DNA of 64,000 bases. It comes from Blastobasis lacticolella (taxonomy: Eukaryota; Arthropoda; Insecta; Lepidoptera; Blastobasidae). Positions 22,738-34,054 of the stretch are shown one piece after another; the first letter of the stretch is position 1, and each line of letters starts with the position of its first letter. Below the pieces are notes generated by a model, which was not told the DNA's origin, ran no database searches, and saw only the letters and a program-made list of their open reading frames with translations. The position numbers and the translations under genes are program-made. The stretch covers positions 3,758,026 through 3,822,025 of the forward strand of contig LR990061.1 of the NCBI GenBank assembly GCA_905147135.1, given 5' to 3'.

Positions 22738-23200
22738 CTTGGATAATTAACACAGCGCCATCTAGCCCTAAAGCAAGCAAAGCTTGTGTTATGGATGCTA
22801 GACAACTGATAAAGGACTTTTATATATTTAAATATATATAAGTCGTAGTGTGCCGTGTGGTGTCCGGCAGATTAGAATAACACCAACCCCTTACACTCAT
22901 GGGTGTCGTACAAGGCGACTAATGTTTTCGAGGCAAAAGATCAAGTCTCCGTAGTCTGGAAAATGGGCAGCAGCATTTTCCATTGTTATTTTTAAACTTT
23001 GCGATCTCCAACCCGCCTGCCAAGCGTGGAGATTATGGCAATAACCTCCCCTTTCGTGGGAGAGGCCCTAAGTCCTGCAGAGGACGGTTACGGGCTGTGA
23101 TGATGATATTTAAATACATACTTATTGTACATAGATGCGACTGCGGCTAGATGGCAAATATTCTGGGGAAATGTGTGATTGTACAAGCATATTTATTTAA
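22738..23200 (-). mobile_element. SINE-A tail interrupted by SINE-C
   Basis: The antisense SINE-A tail (CACAGCGCCATCTAGCCCTA ... GACAACTGATAAAGGAC) is broken at about 22852 by a SINE-C copy (22853-23107). It resumes with ATTTAAATACATACTTATTG, which is the body of a SINE-A. This is a nested insertion in which SINE-C is the younger element at this site. Confidence 0.75.
22853..23107 (+). mobile_element. SINE-C-like repeat, copy 3
   Basis: A near-complete copy from GCCGTGTGGTGTCCGGCAGA to a GTGATGATGAT tail, inserted within an antisense SINE-A. Confidence 0.8.
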
Positions 23201-24770
23201 TTATGTGATAGATACCGTAACACGGAACTGTTAAAATAGGTATAGGTTTCATGATACGCGCCAAATAATTAATTTTAAACGAAAACGCAATAAATAGTAA
23301 TTCAAAAATGAAAAACCGTTGACACTGAAAAAATACGCTAACCAAAAACCCTAATCTAAAAAGTTTAGGCCTATTTAAGTGTTCCTACTTATTTGTTTTA
23401 CAATTTCTGTATATTGTTGTTTAAGAAATGCTCAGCGTAATCGTTAAAAAAATATTTTGTGAAAAATTACGCTCGACGCTATGCAGCGCTCGTTCCGGTG
23501 TGAACGCGCTCACACGCTCGTTCCGGTGTGAGCGCGTTCACACTCAAAGCGCATCTTAGCCCGTTGGCAAAAGGGTTATTAAAATTTGCCTTTGTAATTT
23601 CATTTTACTACTTAGCACTGGCGTGATGAAAGTTAGAATTAAAGGGTTGACTTTGTAACGCGCCGGCGTTTTTAATTTAATTGTTTTTTAATTAATTGTG
23701 CGGTTTAACGACTGGGCGACGAGCGATCGTAAAACTTAACGCGCCAGTTGCGTATGATGCGTTGGTTTTGACCCTAGCGGGTGTTATGGGTTTGTCGTGT
23801 GTTTGAGTATCTGTGTGTCTGACTGGGGCATTGTAGCTCTTTAACGGATGGATCGAGGACGATGCGGTTCAGCTCGGCTAAAACGAGCCCGCGACACAGC
23901 CCGCGCCGCGAGACAGCGTTTGTTTCCTTCTCTCAATACTAAGATGAAAGAAATATCGGTATTGATGTCGCGCCTTTTCTTGCTTATCGTGCGCGGGAGC
24001 ACGCTTGTGTAAGTGCAGGCCTAGCGGGTGCTATGGGTTTGTAGTGTGTGTTTGTATCTGTGTGTCTGCCTGTGGCTTCGTAGCTCCTGAAGGGATGGAC
24101 CGATTTCAATGAGGTTCTCTTTATCCGAAAACCGGTTTAATCAAGATGGTTATCTTGTTTGTTTCATAGTTTGAGAAATACACTGATGGACTAAAAATTG
24201 ACTAAATGTGTTACCCGACTCTTGGAAAAATAACTTAATATATGTAGCAAAAACTACATGAAATGTGGTTATCATTTGAAATGCCTAAGTGTCCTCCTTT
24301 CATTAAATGTCTTTTTGTTTAAAAAATGCGATACAAGCTGAAAAGATATATTTTTTCAAATGTCAGGCAACAAATCTAGAGTAGATTTTTTAAGTTCACC
24401 AATACCTATATATGAGTAAATGCAAGTAGAAGAAGAATTTTTTTTTATATACCTATATCTATTTACCAAAGCAACTGCCATTGTACCTTTTTTTTTCAAG
24501 TTTTAGGAGATAAGTACGTATATTTTATTTTCGTTCTGTATTATTTAGATTTTTAATATTTTAAGTTTTCCGATTTGTCAAAGGGATAAAAATATTTTTG
24601 ATCTAAATGTATGGTTTTAATACCATTAATGTGGCAAACAGATGTACGACCTACCCGAAGGTAAGCAGTTAACGTAGCCTCTAAACGTTTGATAAGGGAT
24701 ATCACTAACCAACTCGGCGATGTAGATCAGATATACAGAACGACAGATTCTGAGGTACTCAATTTCTTAT
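23108..24770. other. Gene-less stretch with decayed repeats
   Basis: 23480-23545 is a two-unit tandem repeat (CGCTCGTTCCGGTGTGAACG / CGCTCGTTCCGGTGTGAGCG). 23878-24022 is a diverged inverted copy of the 148-bp MITE. 23790-23860 and 24045-24165 carry a common unit (GTAGCTCCTGAAGGGATGGA ... CCGATTTCAATGAGG) also seen near 16.55 and 59.2 kb. The rest is AT-rich with no exon seen. Confidence 0.45.
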
Positions 24771-24991
24771 TTAGTCAGATTCGGACTACGTCACATTCCG
24801 ATATCAGGCGCGCTTTGGTACAGTTAACCCGGCTTGCACCAAATTCTTAAACACGTTCAAGAATTAAGTTTAACATTTATTTGTATATAGCTCTATGTTT
24901 AAGTATCGACTTTAAGAATTTGGTGCAAGCCGGGTTAACTGTACCAAAGCGCGCCTGATACCAGAATGTGACGTAGTCCGAATCTGACTAA
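24771..24991. mobile_element. Near-perfect 81-bp inverted repeat (hairpin MITE)
   Basis: The 81-bp arms 24771-24851 and 24911-24991 are inverse complements with about two mismatches, separated by a 59-bp loop. They begin TTAGTCAGATTCGGACTACG and end CACCAAATTCTTAAA. Such long, nearly identical arms imply a young foldback element or recent inverted duplication. No coding capacity. Confidence 0.9.
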
Positions 24992-25656
24992 ACTAAGGTG
25001 GAACCGAAGAGGGCGCGAATTATATCAACGTTAGTTGAGTTATTCTAGATAGATTCACGTCAGCTCCTCGACAAACGTCAGATGTCTAACAGTTTAATGG
25101 TTAACAGGCAAAATACGCGCCGCTAAAACACGATAAAACTATTCTAAACACGATAAAACTAGTTCATAAAGATAATTGACCTACATCGCCGGGTGGTCAC
25201 TAACGCATTAGGCGCTGTCCTTATTGTCAAAGGTCGTGCGACCATGGCCGTACGACGGATGTCGCCCGACCTATAGGTTGAGAATTAGGACAGCGCCTTA
25301 AACGCGTTTAAGGATAACGTTTTAGTATGAAGTTTCTTTCAATATCAACTTAAACGCATTTAAGAATTTGGTACAAGCCGTCCTTAAGGTAGAAACGTAG
25401 AGGGCGCGGATTATGTTTCTAGCGACGCGCGTCTGGCCCTCTTCAAACGTCAGATGTCAACAGTTTAAAGATCCGCAGGCAGCCATTATTAATAAAATAA
25501 AATAATAATCTTAACGATATAACTGTTGGTTCTACAACATTAATTCATACAGAGAATGCGCTCACTAGCGCATTAGGCGCTGTCCTAATTGGCAACGGTT
25601 CTGCGATCATGGTGAAACCTAAAAACCACCCGTCGCACAATGAGGACAGCGCGTTA
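24911..25656. repeat. Local tandem duplication carrying two Tourist MITEs
   Basis: The order AAGAATTTGGTGCAAGCCG, then AAGGTGGAACCG / GAGGGCGCG, then AAACGTCAGATGTC / AACAGTTTAA, then a Tourist MITE at GCATTAGGCGCTGTCC is found at 24911-25300. It recurs, diverged, at about 25361-25656. The MITE copies are 25208-25300 and 25573-25656, each bounded by TTA on both sides. Confidence 0.7.
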
Positions 25657-26590
25657 CGGACCCCATAAAACGTAAAACATTCTCACACAACTCTATCGGC
25701 AAATATGCGAAGCTCCACTGGCAATGGATTAAATGGGTTACCTTTACTATGCAGAAAAAAACTGCGCTGAAAATAGGGCAAAAGGAAGGTTTCTCTTAAT
25801 TTTTATGTTTTATTTTATTTTTAGTTGGGACCTATTCGTTGTTATTACAGCGACCTTACTTCTTGTGTATATAATTTACAACAGGAGCTGGCGCGACTTC
25901 GTTCGCGTACACCTATCTACCCTTTGTTTCTTGATTATAAACCTTCCTCTTGAATCACTCTATTGTTGAAAACCGCATTAAAGTTTAAAAAGCGCACATA
26001 GATACATAGAGACAGACGGCGGGAAGTGACTTTGTTTAATACTATGTGTAGATTAACCCTTATGCAGAGTCATCTATCGGAATTTTTTGATAACTGCCTC
26101 CAAAAACAGATCATACTGTGAAAATTTCAACTGTCTATGTAATATATCTAGACACTAATAGGGTTCCAAATATACAGCCTGTGACAGACAAACAATATTT
26201 AGGCTTAGTACTTGGTTCCTTTACACAATGCATAATCTTACACGAAGGTACGGATCCCTAAAAAGAACAAAATATTAAAAACTACTTCGCTCAGGCTCGG
26301 TGTTGTCACAGTCGGACGTTCTCAATTAATTAATTAAAAGGGGCCCCGAAGTAATTAATTACCAGTGTTGCCAGACGAGCGAATGTCAGCTGACAGACGG
26401 AATCATGACACGGTGTAAGCTTTTTGTAATAACTTTTATGGGCAGCTTACATAAGCTTTGCATAAGTCTACCAGATAACAATATTTTGATCAAAAGCTTC
26501 AGTGGTTTGTAAATAAATATGCCATGCTTATATTGGGGCTAGGTGACGCTGTGTGAATGATCCAAGCGTAGAATTATTTATTAAATATAT
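25657..26590. other. Gene-less stretch with repeat 3' ends
   Basis: 25905-26050 (TATAAACCTTCCTCTTGAAT ... GGCGGGAAGTGACTTTGTTT) shares a block with 31985-32130. 26525-26580 is a SINE-A tail (GGGGCTAGGTGACGCTGTGT). The open frame at 25733-25969 overlaps the repeat and is not a gene. Confidence 0.5.
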
Positions 26591-27045
26591 GTGAATATCA
26601 CTAGTGAAAGACCTTTTTTCGACGTTTGTCTGTTACTTGTTCCTTACTAGCTTTTGCCCGTGACTTCGGCTGTGTTAGACATACCACTCAGTCCTCACAG
26701 TGATAATGCACTGCCGTCCTACATTTTTGTTACATGATGCGTAAGTGCATGATTCGTAAATAATATCATGGACCGCTTTCATGGCACGGCTTTTCATATT
26801 ACCTAACATAGGTTATCTTCTGTGTCCGTTACTCATGTAACAGATTATTATTTTCTCTAGCTTTTCGTCAGAAGGGGCCCTGGTCAGCAGCAGCATTACG
26901 AGATCAATAATCAAAGTAAAACAAAACATGCATAGTCCGAAAACTAAATGGGTGGCCGTTTTAATCTAGTCGAGCTTCAGCACTGCAACGAGCAATGGTA
27001 CAGATCTTCTGCTGGGGATCCTGAGACTATTTGAACAGTTGTGGG
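26591..27045. other. Gene-less stretch
   Basis: A Helitron/LINE-like phrase (ACTAGCTTTTGCCCGTGACTTC) occurs at about 26647. Nothing else is recognised before the LINE fragment at 27046. Confidence 0.4.
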
Positions 27046-27186
27046 AGGCTGAATAAGACTCCTACAAGGTGGACCGACGACCTGGTAAGGATCGCAGGTA
27101 CCAGCTTGATGCGGAAAGCACAGGACCGGCCTTTGTGGAGATCTCTAGGGGAGGCCTATGCCCAGCAGTGGGCGTCTTCTGGCTGA
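27046..27186 (+). pseudogene. LINE reverse-transcriptase C-terminus (GEAYAQQW type)
   Basis: A 46-codon frame contains TPTRWTDDLVRIAG, SLMRKAQDRPLWRSLG and EAYAQQWASSG, then TGA and a GATGATGATGG tail. This is the characteristic C-terminus of the endonuclease/reverse-transcriptase ORF of a common lepidopteran LINE. The short open frame suggests a fairly young 5'-truncated insertion. Confidence 0.85.
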
Positions 27187-28825
27187 TATGATGATGATGG
27201 GAGACTGAATAGTAATCGTTTCAATCACGGCCAAGTGAATTTTTTTATACCACCCAGTGATAAACGGGCAGACATTCCACCTAACGGTATGCGGTAGCTT
27301 TCACCAGTAACATCTACGATTCATGCATTTAGGTTGAAGCCAACTAAAATCTATAACCACATTGCGGTGTGTCTTGGCAGAAATATATACGGCATCTAAA
27401 CCAAATAAACATACGAGTATAGCAAGGCATTTAGTGCCAATTGAGTCAACCAGTCTGACTCAGGGTCCCCAGTCTTGTGGCGTCAGTCTTTCGAGAGCGG
27501 TAACTCAAAGTAACACATACCGAAGCCGATAACTGGATGGGTGACCATTCCATGCTTTAAATACTCTAACTCTACTCTTAACTGTGAAATGAACTAATAA
27601 ATAAATAAATAAATAATATCGTTGGCACAGCGAGTGTACCAAGGTCTTACGATGGATCCAATGATTATGTTATTGATTAGTTTTTCATGCCACTCAGCGA
27701 AAAACGAACAGGCCACCTGATGGTAAACGGTAACTATCGCCTATAACATTAGATAGCCATTATCAAGGATTTTACGTATAGGTATCATCATCATCCCATA
27801 ACAGTCCACTGCAGGACTGAGGGCCTCTTCCACGATAGGGAGGTTATTGCCACAATCTCCACGCTTAGCAGGCGGATTGGAGATCGCAGTGTTATAAATA
27901 TAACAATGAAAATGCTGATGCCGACTTTCCAGCAGGAGACTCTTGATCTTTAGTCTCGAAAATATTAGACGCCTTCTCCGACAGCCACGAGTGTAAGGGG
28001 TTGGTGCTATTCTACTCTGCGGGACACCACACATAGGCATAACAATAAAAATGTGTTCGTAAAATAATTACCTTTATAAACAACTATCCATCGGCATCAC
28101 GGATTCATCACAACGTATATTTTTCGAATTCACACCTCTCACTGCGTCTCAATCTCAAAACCTCGAGTCCAACACAAATGCAAACCTCTCCTTTTACACA
28201 AGAGTAGATAAAACAAAAACTTCAACAACTGTCTCTATTAAAATTAAAAACAATAATGTATGCAGATCACAAATACTGTTACTAAAGTCCGTGCAAAGAA
28301 ACACAGAACTCATAAATAGGTACCTATTACCGACACGCGTATCCCACGATCTCCGAGACGCGGTCCCGACTACGTGGTCACATCTACTGCTTTGTCGAGA
28401 CACTGACTCGCTACCCTCGATTTTTGGGGCGGTCCTTCCCTTGCACCATCCCCATCGGACGTGTAAAGAATCCACCCCTACTCGCTGTCCCTTTCTCACT
28501 ACCCTGCCACGGTATATTCCACGCGAATACAGACGAATTCCACCCTTAACGACTCAAGAATAAGGTGCAGCACGACTGAATCGCGTTATATGGTAAATCT
28601 GGGGGCGAAATAATCAAACTGGAATAGTCTAAAGCAATTAAAGAAGGTACACTGCACCGATGGGGCCTTAATATGTACAGTCGTGGTCTAAAAATGTTTA
28701 GCAGTCCAATTATCCTATTTATAAATTTTTGTAGCACCTTATGGCGTGACATTTTTTTTTGGGTAACTTTTTTCTAACCTGGTGACAAGAGGTCAATAGG
28801 TGTCAAGAGTTAATAAAATAAATAC
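27187..28825. other. Gene-less stretch with LINE end and SINE-C
   Basis: 27680-27745 carries an antisense LINE 3' end (GGCCACCTGATGGTAAACGG). 27783-28032 is an antisense SINE-C copy. Overlapping open frames at 28194-28563 on both strands share no recognisable motif and I do not call them genes. Confidence 0.5.
27783..28032 (-). mobile_element. SINE-C-like repeat, copy 4
   Basis: Antisense copy from an ATCATCATCCCATAACAGTC tail to GGACACCACACA. It is somewhat shortened internally compared with copy 1. Confidence 0.75.
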
Positions 28826-29056
28826 ATAATAAATATGCTTGCACAAACTCACACAGCGCCATCTAGCCCCGAAGTAAGCAAAGCTTGTGTTATGGGAGTT
28901 TGATAACTGATAAAGGTAAACCTTTTTTTAAACATACTACACCCGCACCCGTAACAGAAATTAAAGCACATCATTTCAATTTCTGCTCTTCCTTGAATCA
29001 AACGCGGGACCTCTGCGTGACAGATGTTAACCAACTGAACAACTCAGGTCGTTACT
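28826..29056 (-). mobile_element. SINE-A, full length but diverged
   Basis: On the minus strand it has the head ACGACCTGAGTTGTTCAGT, a mutated box B (GTTTGATTCAAGG), the body GAAATTGAAATGATGTGCTT, and the tail CAAGCTTTGCTTACTTCGGG ... GATGGCGCTGTGTGA. Full-length organisation but old. Confidence 0.8.
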
Positions 29057-29342
29057 TTTAGGGGTTTAGTACATAGATGCGATGCTGTGGAACGTTATGC
29101 TGCGTCTCACACAACAAGCAGCGAGAAGTATATATCTCACGGCGCGTCTCGCGTACACTCAGGTAGGTAGTCGAATCCCCTTTCACGCTATCAATGAACT
29201 GTGTACCGTTTTTGTAAGTTCTACAATCGCGCATTTCCCAAAAACTGGACCAGAACCTGTTAGCATTAGAATAATCCCACCATACACAGTGAAATCCACT
29301 AAACTTAGGTGACTCCTAAGTAAAGAGGCGCCAAAGTTTAGT

Positions 29343-29606
29343 GCATTATAAATATAAATATATTCGTGGACAAATTCACACAGCGCCATCAGCCCCAAAC
29401 TAAGCAAAGCTTGTACTATGGGTGCTAGATAACTGATATACTACTTAAATACTTTTAAATACATACTTATTATACATAGAACACCCAGACCCGTAACAGA
29501 AATTTAAATTCATCATTTCAATTTCTGCCCGGCCGGGAATCGAACCCGGGACCTCTTGCGTGGCAGACCGGTATGTTGACCATTGAACCACTCAGGTCGT
29601 CAAGGC
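29343..29606 (-). mobile_element. SINE-A, full length, well preserved
   Basis: The best copy of the family. On the minus strand it has the head GACGACCTGAGTGGTTCAAT, anticodon-loop-like CTGCCACGC, intact box B GGTTCGATTCCC, the body GAAATTGAAATGATGAATT, and the tail TATCAGTTATCTAGCACCCA then GATGGCGCTGTGTGAATTTG. The head resembles tRNA-Gly(GCC). Transcription would be by RNA polymerase III from internal A and B boxes. Confidence 0.85.
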
Positions 29607-29678
29607 ATTCGAGCATAAAAATATATTTAAAGTAACATAATACTTAAACTATCGCGGTTATTATCACACACTTTAAGG

Positions 29679-29806
29679 TTATGTTCCGGGTTTCCTACCG
29701 CGTACTTATGTCGTCCCGTGACCATGATGCATGCAACTGCGTCGAAATATCGGGCTACTCATCAACAAAGGTACGCGATAGGGAACCCGGAACATACCCT
29801 TAAAAT
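29679..29806. mobile_element. Palindromic repeat (TTCCGGGTTTCCTACCGCG family)
   Basis: GTTCCGGGTTTCCTACCGCG at the left mirrors CGCGATAGGGAACCCGGAAC at the right. The centre shares TGTCGAAATATCGGGCTACT-like sequence with 58752-58885. Partial copies lie near 10064 and 55225. Confidence 0.7.
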
Positions 29807-30082
29807 GTATATTTAAAGTACTTTAAGTACTTAACCTAATATTGTACGATGTTTTCTATATTTCTTGCCGTGGTAACCAATAATTAAGGTTGCATGATAA
29901 TGTATTTTTATCTATAAGATGCTATAACTTTTGTTAGTGTAAGTCTTGTTGGTTGTCCTAAATAAATAAATAAAGAGGTATAGTATCAAGTGTTAGTAAA
30001 GATAAATGTCATGGTGTAAAGCAGCATATGCAGATAGTTCTTATCGGATAAATGTCACGTCCAATTTTTAACTATAGGTAGG

Positions 30083-30338
30083 TAGAGCTCGTCTAGTCTA
30101 AGATGACGCGCCCCACTATTTAGTTAGTTGATTTCGATGTGTGAGTGCAAATATTAATAACGACACTTCATCTGTGTGGGAGCCAATGAACGGCGCGTGC
30201 TCCGACGTTTGAATCTTACCGGCAACTGAATGACCAATTACAACGGCATTTGTATATGTATTGCGTCCATATTTTAAACTTGCTTGTGTGCGTTAATGCG
30301 ATAGTGGGGTGCGTCATTTTAAATTAGACGAGCTCTAC
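30083..30338. mobile_element. 256-bp TIR MITE (GAGCTCGTCTA family), copy 2
   Basis: About 96% identical to 3095-3350 over its whole length with the same ends (TAGAGCTCGTCTAG ... TAGACGAGCTCTA). Flanking GTAGG/CCTAC adds to the local symmetry. Confidence 0.85.
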
Positions 30339-31420
30339 CTACAACAATGGTTTTCATTACCTAGAACCGTCGCTAAGTACGAATGTCGTAAGTATGCAGA
30401 GATTTAATACCTTGTGTAAGTGAGCCCCCGCATGCTTCAAATGTTCCACCTAAGTGCGTCATGCCCGGGAGACTTATCCTTAAACATTTGTGTTATAACC
30501 GTCGTCGTAACTTCTCTGGCCGTAATTAGCATTGCGCTCGCGCACGCGCAGGCTGCACACATCTGGTAAAAATATGGACGAATACTCTCTAAAATCATGA
30601 GTGAAGCATAAAAATGGCCGCCCATTTATACGTGTGCGTGCGCTGGCGTGACAACACGGTACAAAATCAAAGACAATGGCGGCGGATTGTCGGACCTGGG
30701 TGTAAGTGTGTAGGTTTAGGTCATGTACAACAAAATAATGAATAAATGAATGAATAACGCTTTATTGCACAATCAAAAGTATACAATGGGTAACTTAAAT
30801 TAACAGCAGGAGAAGCAACAGGCGGCCTTATCTCTTAAAGCGATTAAATTGTCATGATATTATCGTACCTTGCATCCTTCACTTCCCTACAAAAAGCTTC
30901 AGCCTCGCAAACTCCATTCACACTTACGTGCAGAGGCAGCAAGCCAGTATACATTTTATTATTTTCTTTCTAAAATTATTCTTTTCCTTTATTAAACACG
31001 AAAAAAAATTACGGATTATTGTCCTTACAATGTAATAGTACAAACGGTTAGTTGCAAACCAAACGTTTTAGTCCGCGACTGTACTTACCTTCGAAACTAT
31101 TTTCGTGTACACACGACATCACCTTATCCTACCCTGTGTAGACTTTGGACTGTCTCCGGTTTATGCGCGCATCCATCGTGAAGCTAAGTAGTACATTTTG
31201 TACCTCCTTCTACTTCTGTATATACATTAAGATTAAATTCGCTAACATAAGGTAACCAAAGGTAGAGATATATCCCACTTATGTGATGTGTCGTACGTAA
31301 ATAATGCATCTCAAGCTAAAATAATGACAATCTTCTTGTTAAGGCTTCGTTGGGAGTCCTCATCTTTGTCGCTCGGAACACAAGCTTTCCGTTTTCAACT
31401 AGGAGCTGTTACAACAATTA
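30339..31420. other. Gene-less stretch
   Basis: Unique AT-rich sequence. A CpG-containing segment at 30500-30700 (GCGCTCGCGCACGCGCAGGC) and AAAATGGCGGCG-like words could be regulatory. I see no exon. Confidence 0.4.
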
Positions 31421-31618
31421 TCTATCTATACTAATATTATAAAGAGGAAAGGTTTGATTTTTTGTTTGTTTGTTGGTTTGTATTGAATAGGCTTCGAAAC
31501 TACTGGACCGATTTCAAAAATTCTTTCACCGTTGGGAAGCTACACTATCCCCGGGTGACATAGGCTATATACCCGTGTACCCGTAGTGGTACCCGTGCGA
31601 AGCCGGGGTGGCTGCTAG
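31421..31618 (+). mobile_element. Non-autonomous Helitron, 198 bp
   Basis: It begins TCTATCTATACTAATATTAT after an A and ends GGTGGCTGCTAG before a T. This fits Helitron rules (5' TC, 3' CTRR, insertion between A and T). Near the 3' end GTGCGAAGCCGGGGTGGC gives the short subterminal hairpin. No helicase sequence is present. Confidence 0.75.
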
Positions 31619-31639
31619 TAAGTTATATTTTACTAGTGA

Positions 31640-31975
31640 ACCCCACGTAGTTGTGGCCGAGTATACGACTCGTAAGCCAGAGGTCCCGGGTTCGAATCCC
31701 GCTCCGGCCATGTACCAATGACTCTTTTCTGAGTTATTTAGAGTTGAATACTAACCGACGCTCTTACGGTGAGGGAAAACATCGTGATGAAACCTGCATA
31801 TTCAGGCGACTGGATGTGTAACCATGATTAAATCTGGTCAGGTTCCCCTGTTAACAGGGCCATGGAGGTCAGATGGCAGTCGCTCCACTGTAATTACCTG
31901 ACCTGCCAAATCCTGGATCATGGTCAAGGCGGATCCCGGGCCCTAGTGGACCCGGCGCGAAATAATTCGCGTGGC
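31640..31975 (+). mobile_element. SINE-B, full length
   Basis: The tRNA-like head reads GTTGTGGCCGAGTATACGAC, then GTAAGCCAGAGGTCCCGGG and box B GGTTCGAATCCC. The body includes GACGCTCTTACGGTGAGGGA, and the 3' part includes GCCAAATCCTGGATCATGGT. GGCCGAG and the box B recall a type II (Leu/Ser) tRNA; this is inference. Confidence 0.8.
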
Positions 31976-33705
31976 ATCCTCTCTACATACACCTACTTAA
32001 CCCCTACCTACCCTTTTTTTCATGCTTATAAACCATCCGCTTGAATCTTTTGTTGCGTAGTTTAAAAGATCTAAGCGTACATAGATACATTACATACATA
32101 GATACGGCGGGAAGCGACTTTGTTTTATACTATATATACTATATTTTATTTATATAATATATTGAGCGCGGTCCGGCTTTGCCTGGCATTGCCGGGCACG
32201 GTCCGGTCGTGACTGGCGTGGGGTGGGTTTGCTGCTGCCATGGGGCGGCCAGCGTGTCACTGTGTGCTCCCTTCCTACTTTCCTACCCCCTTTTCCTTTT
32301 TGACGATTGAAAGAGATATTTAATGTCCTAATCAATAAATAAATTTTGAATTTTGAGATTTTAACAAAATACACCATAAGCATTTTTTACAATCGATCCA
32401 TAAAAAGTACAACCATGTACAATTGTTACATATCTTCATTAAGAGGAAGCTATGCTGGTAGCTAAAAATATTGATAAATGTAATCTGTAAAGGCAATCTG
32501 TTTAATTCCGTATAGTATGGAATACGTAGGCATTCGATACAATACTGAATATCAAGCCGGCAAAGTGTTAAATAGGCGAACGGATAGCGGGATGTCGGGA
32601 AGACATCTAATAATTAATAGATGATTTTTTATGATTAATTGACATTTAAACTAACATCATTATTATGTATCAGTTATCTAGCACCCATAGTACAAGCTTT
32701 GCTTCGTTTGGGGCTAGATGGCGCTGTGTGAATTTGTTCAAGAATATTTATTATTTATTATTATTATTATCATCCTCTTCGCATTATATCCCGATTGTTT
32801 TCTGCGAGGGTCTTGGGTCCGCCATGACATTTACATTAACAACTTGTTCGCAATTGTTTTACGTTACCTTTAACCTTCTAGGTTTTGATCGAACTTTCGT
32901 AATAATGTTGATTTTGAGTGTCAGTGTCAGTAGACTACCTATTAAAGACAAAACACATTTTATCTGTTTATAATTTTATACTTTACCGGACTTCTTCATG
33001 GCATTCCATACAATACCTAGGCAAGGTATGTAAACGTTTTATATTGCCTAGACAAACCCGGCATTCCATAAAATGACTAGCTATACTATACAAGGACTGA
33101 GTTATATGCTTTGCCGGCCGGTAATACATTGTAAACAAATCGTGTGACTGTTTGAACCTATTTGGGTGCATTCCCTCTTTACTTACTCTACTTAATTTTA
33201 TGTTGGAGGTTTTATAAGCTCTGTATATGTATTTTGTAGCCTAGGAGACTAGACGTGCGAATCCCTCGACGATCTTCACTACACTGATGCGAGTGACGTG
33301 ACATGCACGTGTGTTGTATACACATGTACGTCACGCCACGTCCAGTGTGGCTCCAATGTAACGTCGTGTAACATCACGTCACATCACGCAACTATGACGT
33401 TAGTCTGGTATCGTTTCACCTTTAACGGTAGTAAGGTACAGCTAGTGTTTCCATAAAGTTGGCATACCTACTGGCAAATTTCATTGCTTATTTCACTTTT
33501 TTTTTGTAATGACACTCCGGCCAGCGGTCCACCTAATGGAAAGTGGTTACCGTCGTCCAGGAGATCTGCAAGCAAAAGGCCCACACGGGTGTTATGAAGC
33601 GGTTGTAACCATTTAGAGACATCCGGCGTGGAAGCAGTTATAGACTTTATACCTAAATATGCCTAAACTGTTATAGATTAAATATTTATCAACATTTAAT
33701 TTTTT
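31976..33705. other. Gene-less stretch with repeat ends
   Basis: 31985-32130 shares a block with 25905-26050. 32160-32260 is an unusual GC-rich run (GCGCGGTCCGGCTTTGCCTG). 32660-32745 is a SINE-A tail. 33285-33400 is rich in ACGTCAC-like words. 33500-33620 is an antisense LINE 3' end. No exon is seen. Confidence 0.5.
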
Positions 33706-33890
33706 GTGGTGTCCGGCAGAGTAGAATAGCACCATTCCCTTACACTCGTGGGTGTCGTACAAGGCGACTAATGCTTTCGAGGCAAAACTTTTAGTCTCCG
33801 TAGTCTGGAAAATGGGCAGCAGCTTTTTCCCCTTTTATATTTACAAGACCGCGATCTCCAACGCGCCTGCCACGCGTAGAGACACAACTG
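33706..33890 (+). mobile_element. SINE-C-like repeat, copy 5 (truncated)
   Basis: Starts GTGGTGTCCGGCAGAGTAGA and breaks off after GCGCCTGCCACGCGTAGAGA. It is followed by a tRNA-like antisense scrap (CCTTTAACCGTTAGACCACC) to about 33990. Confidence 0.7.
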
Positions 33891-34054
33891 ATGTACATAA
33901 CTCCAAGGCCGCACTGGGCTTCGAATCTGGTACCTCGGGATATAAGTCGGACCCTTTAACCGTTAGACCACCGACGCTCCTACGGTAGCCCTAGCTGATT
34001 AACCTATAACACATAAGTCGCTTCCTATGACACTCGCAAGTTGAAGGGTATTTT

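Noticed and set aside
28194..28563. Overlapping open frames of about 100 and 90 codons on both strands
   Set aside because: Neither shows a domain, splice context or start context. Mutual overlap on opposite strands suggests chance in a stop-poor segment.
31640..31720. Possible tRNA (GTGGCCGAG ... GGTTCGAATCCC)
   Set aside because: It is the head of SINE-B, with the same downstream body in other copies.
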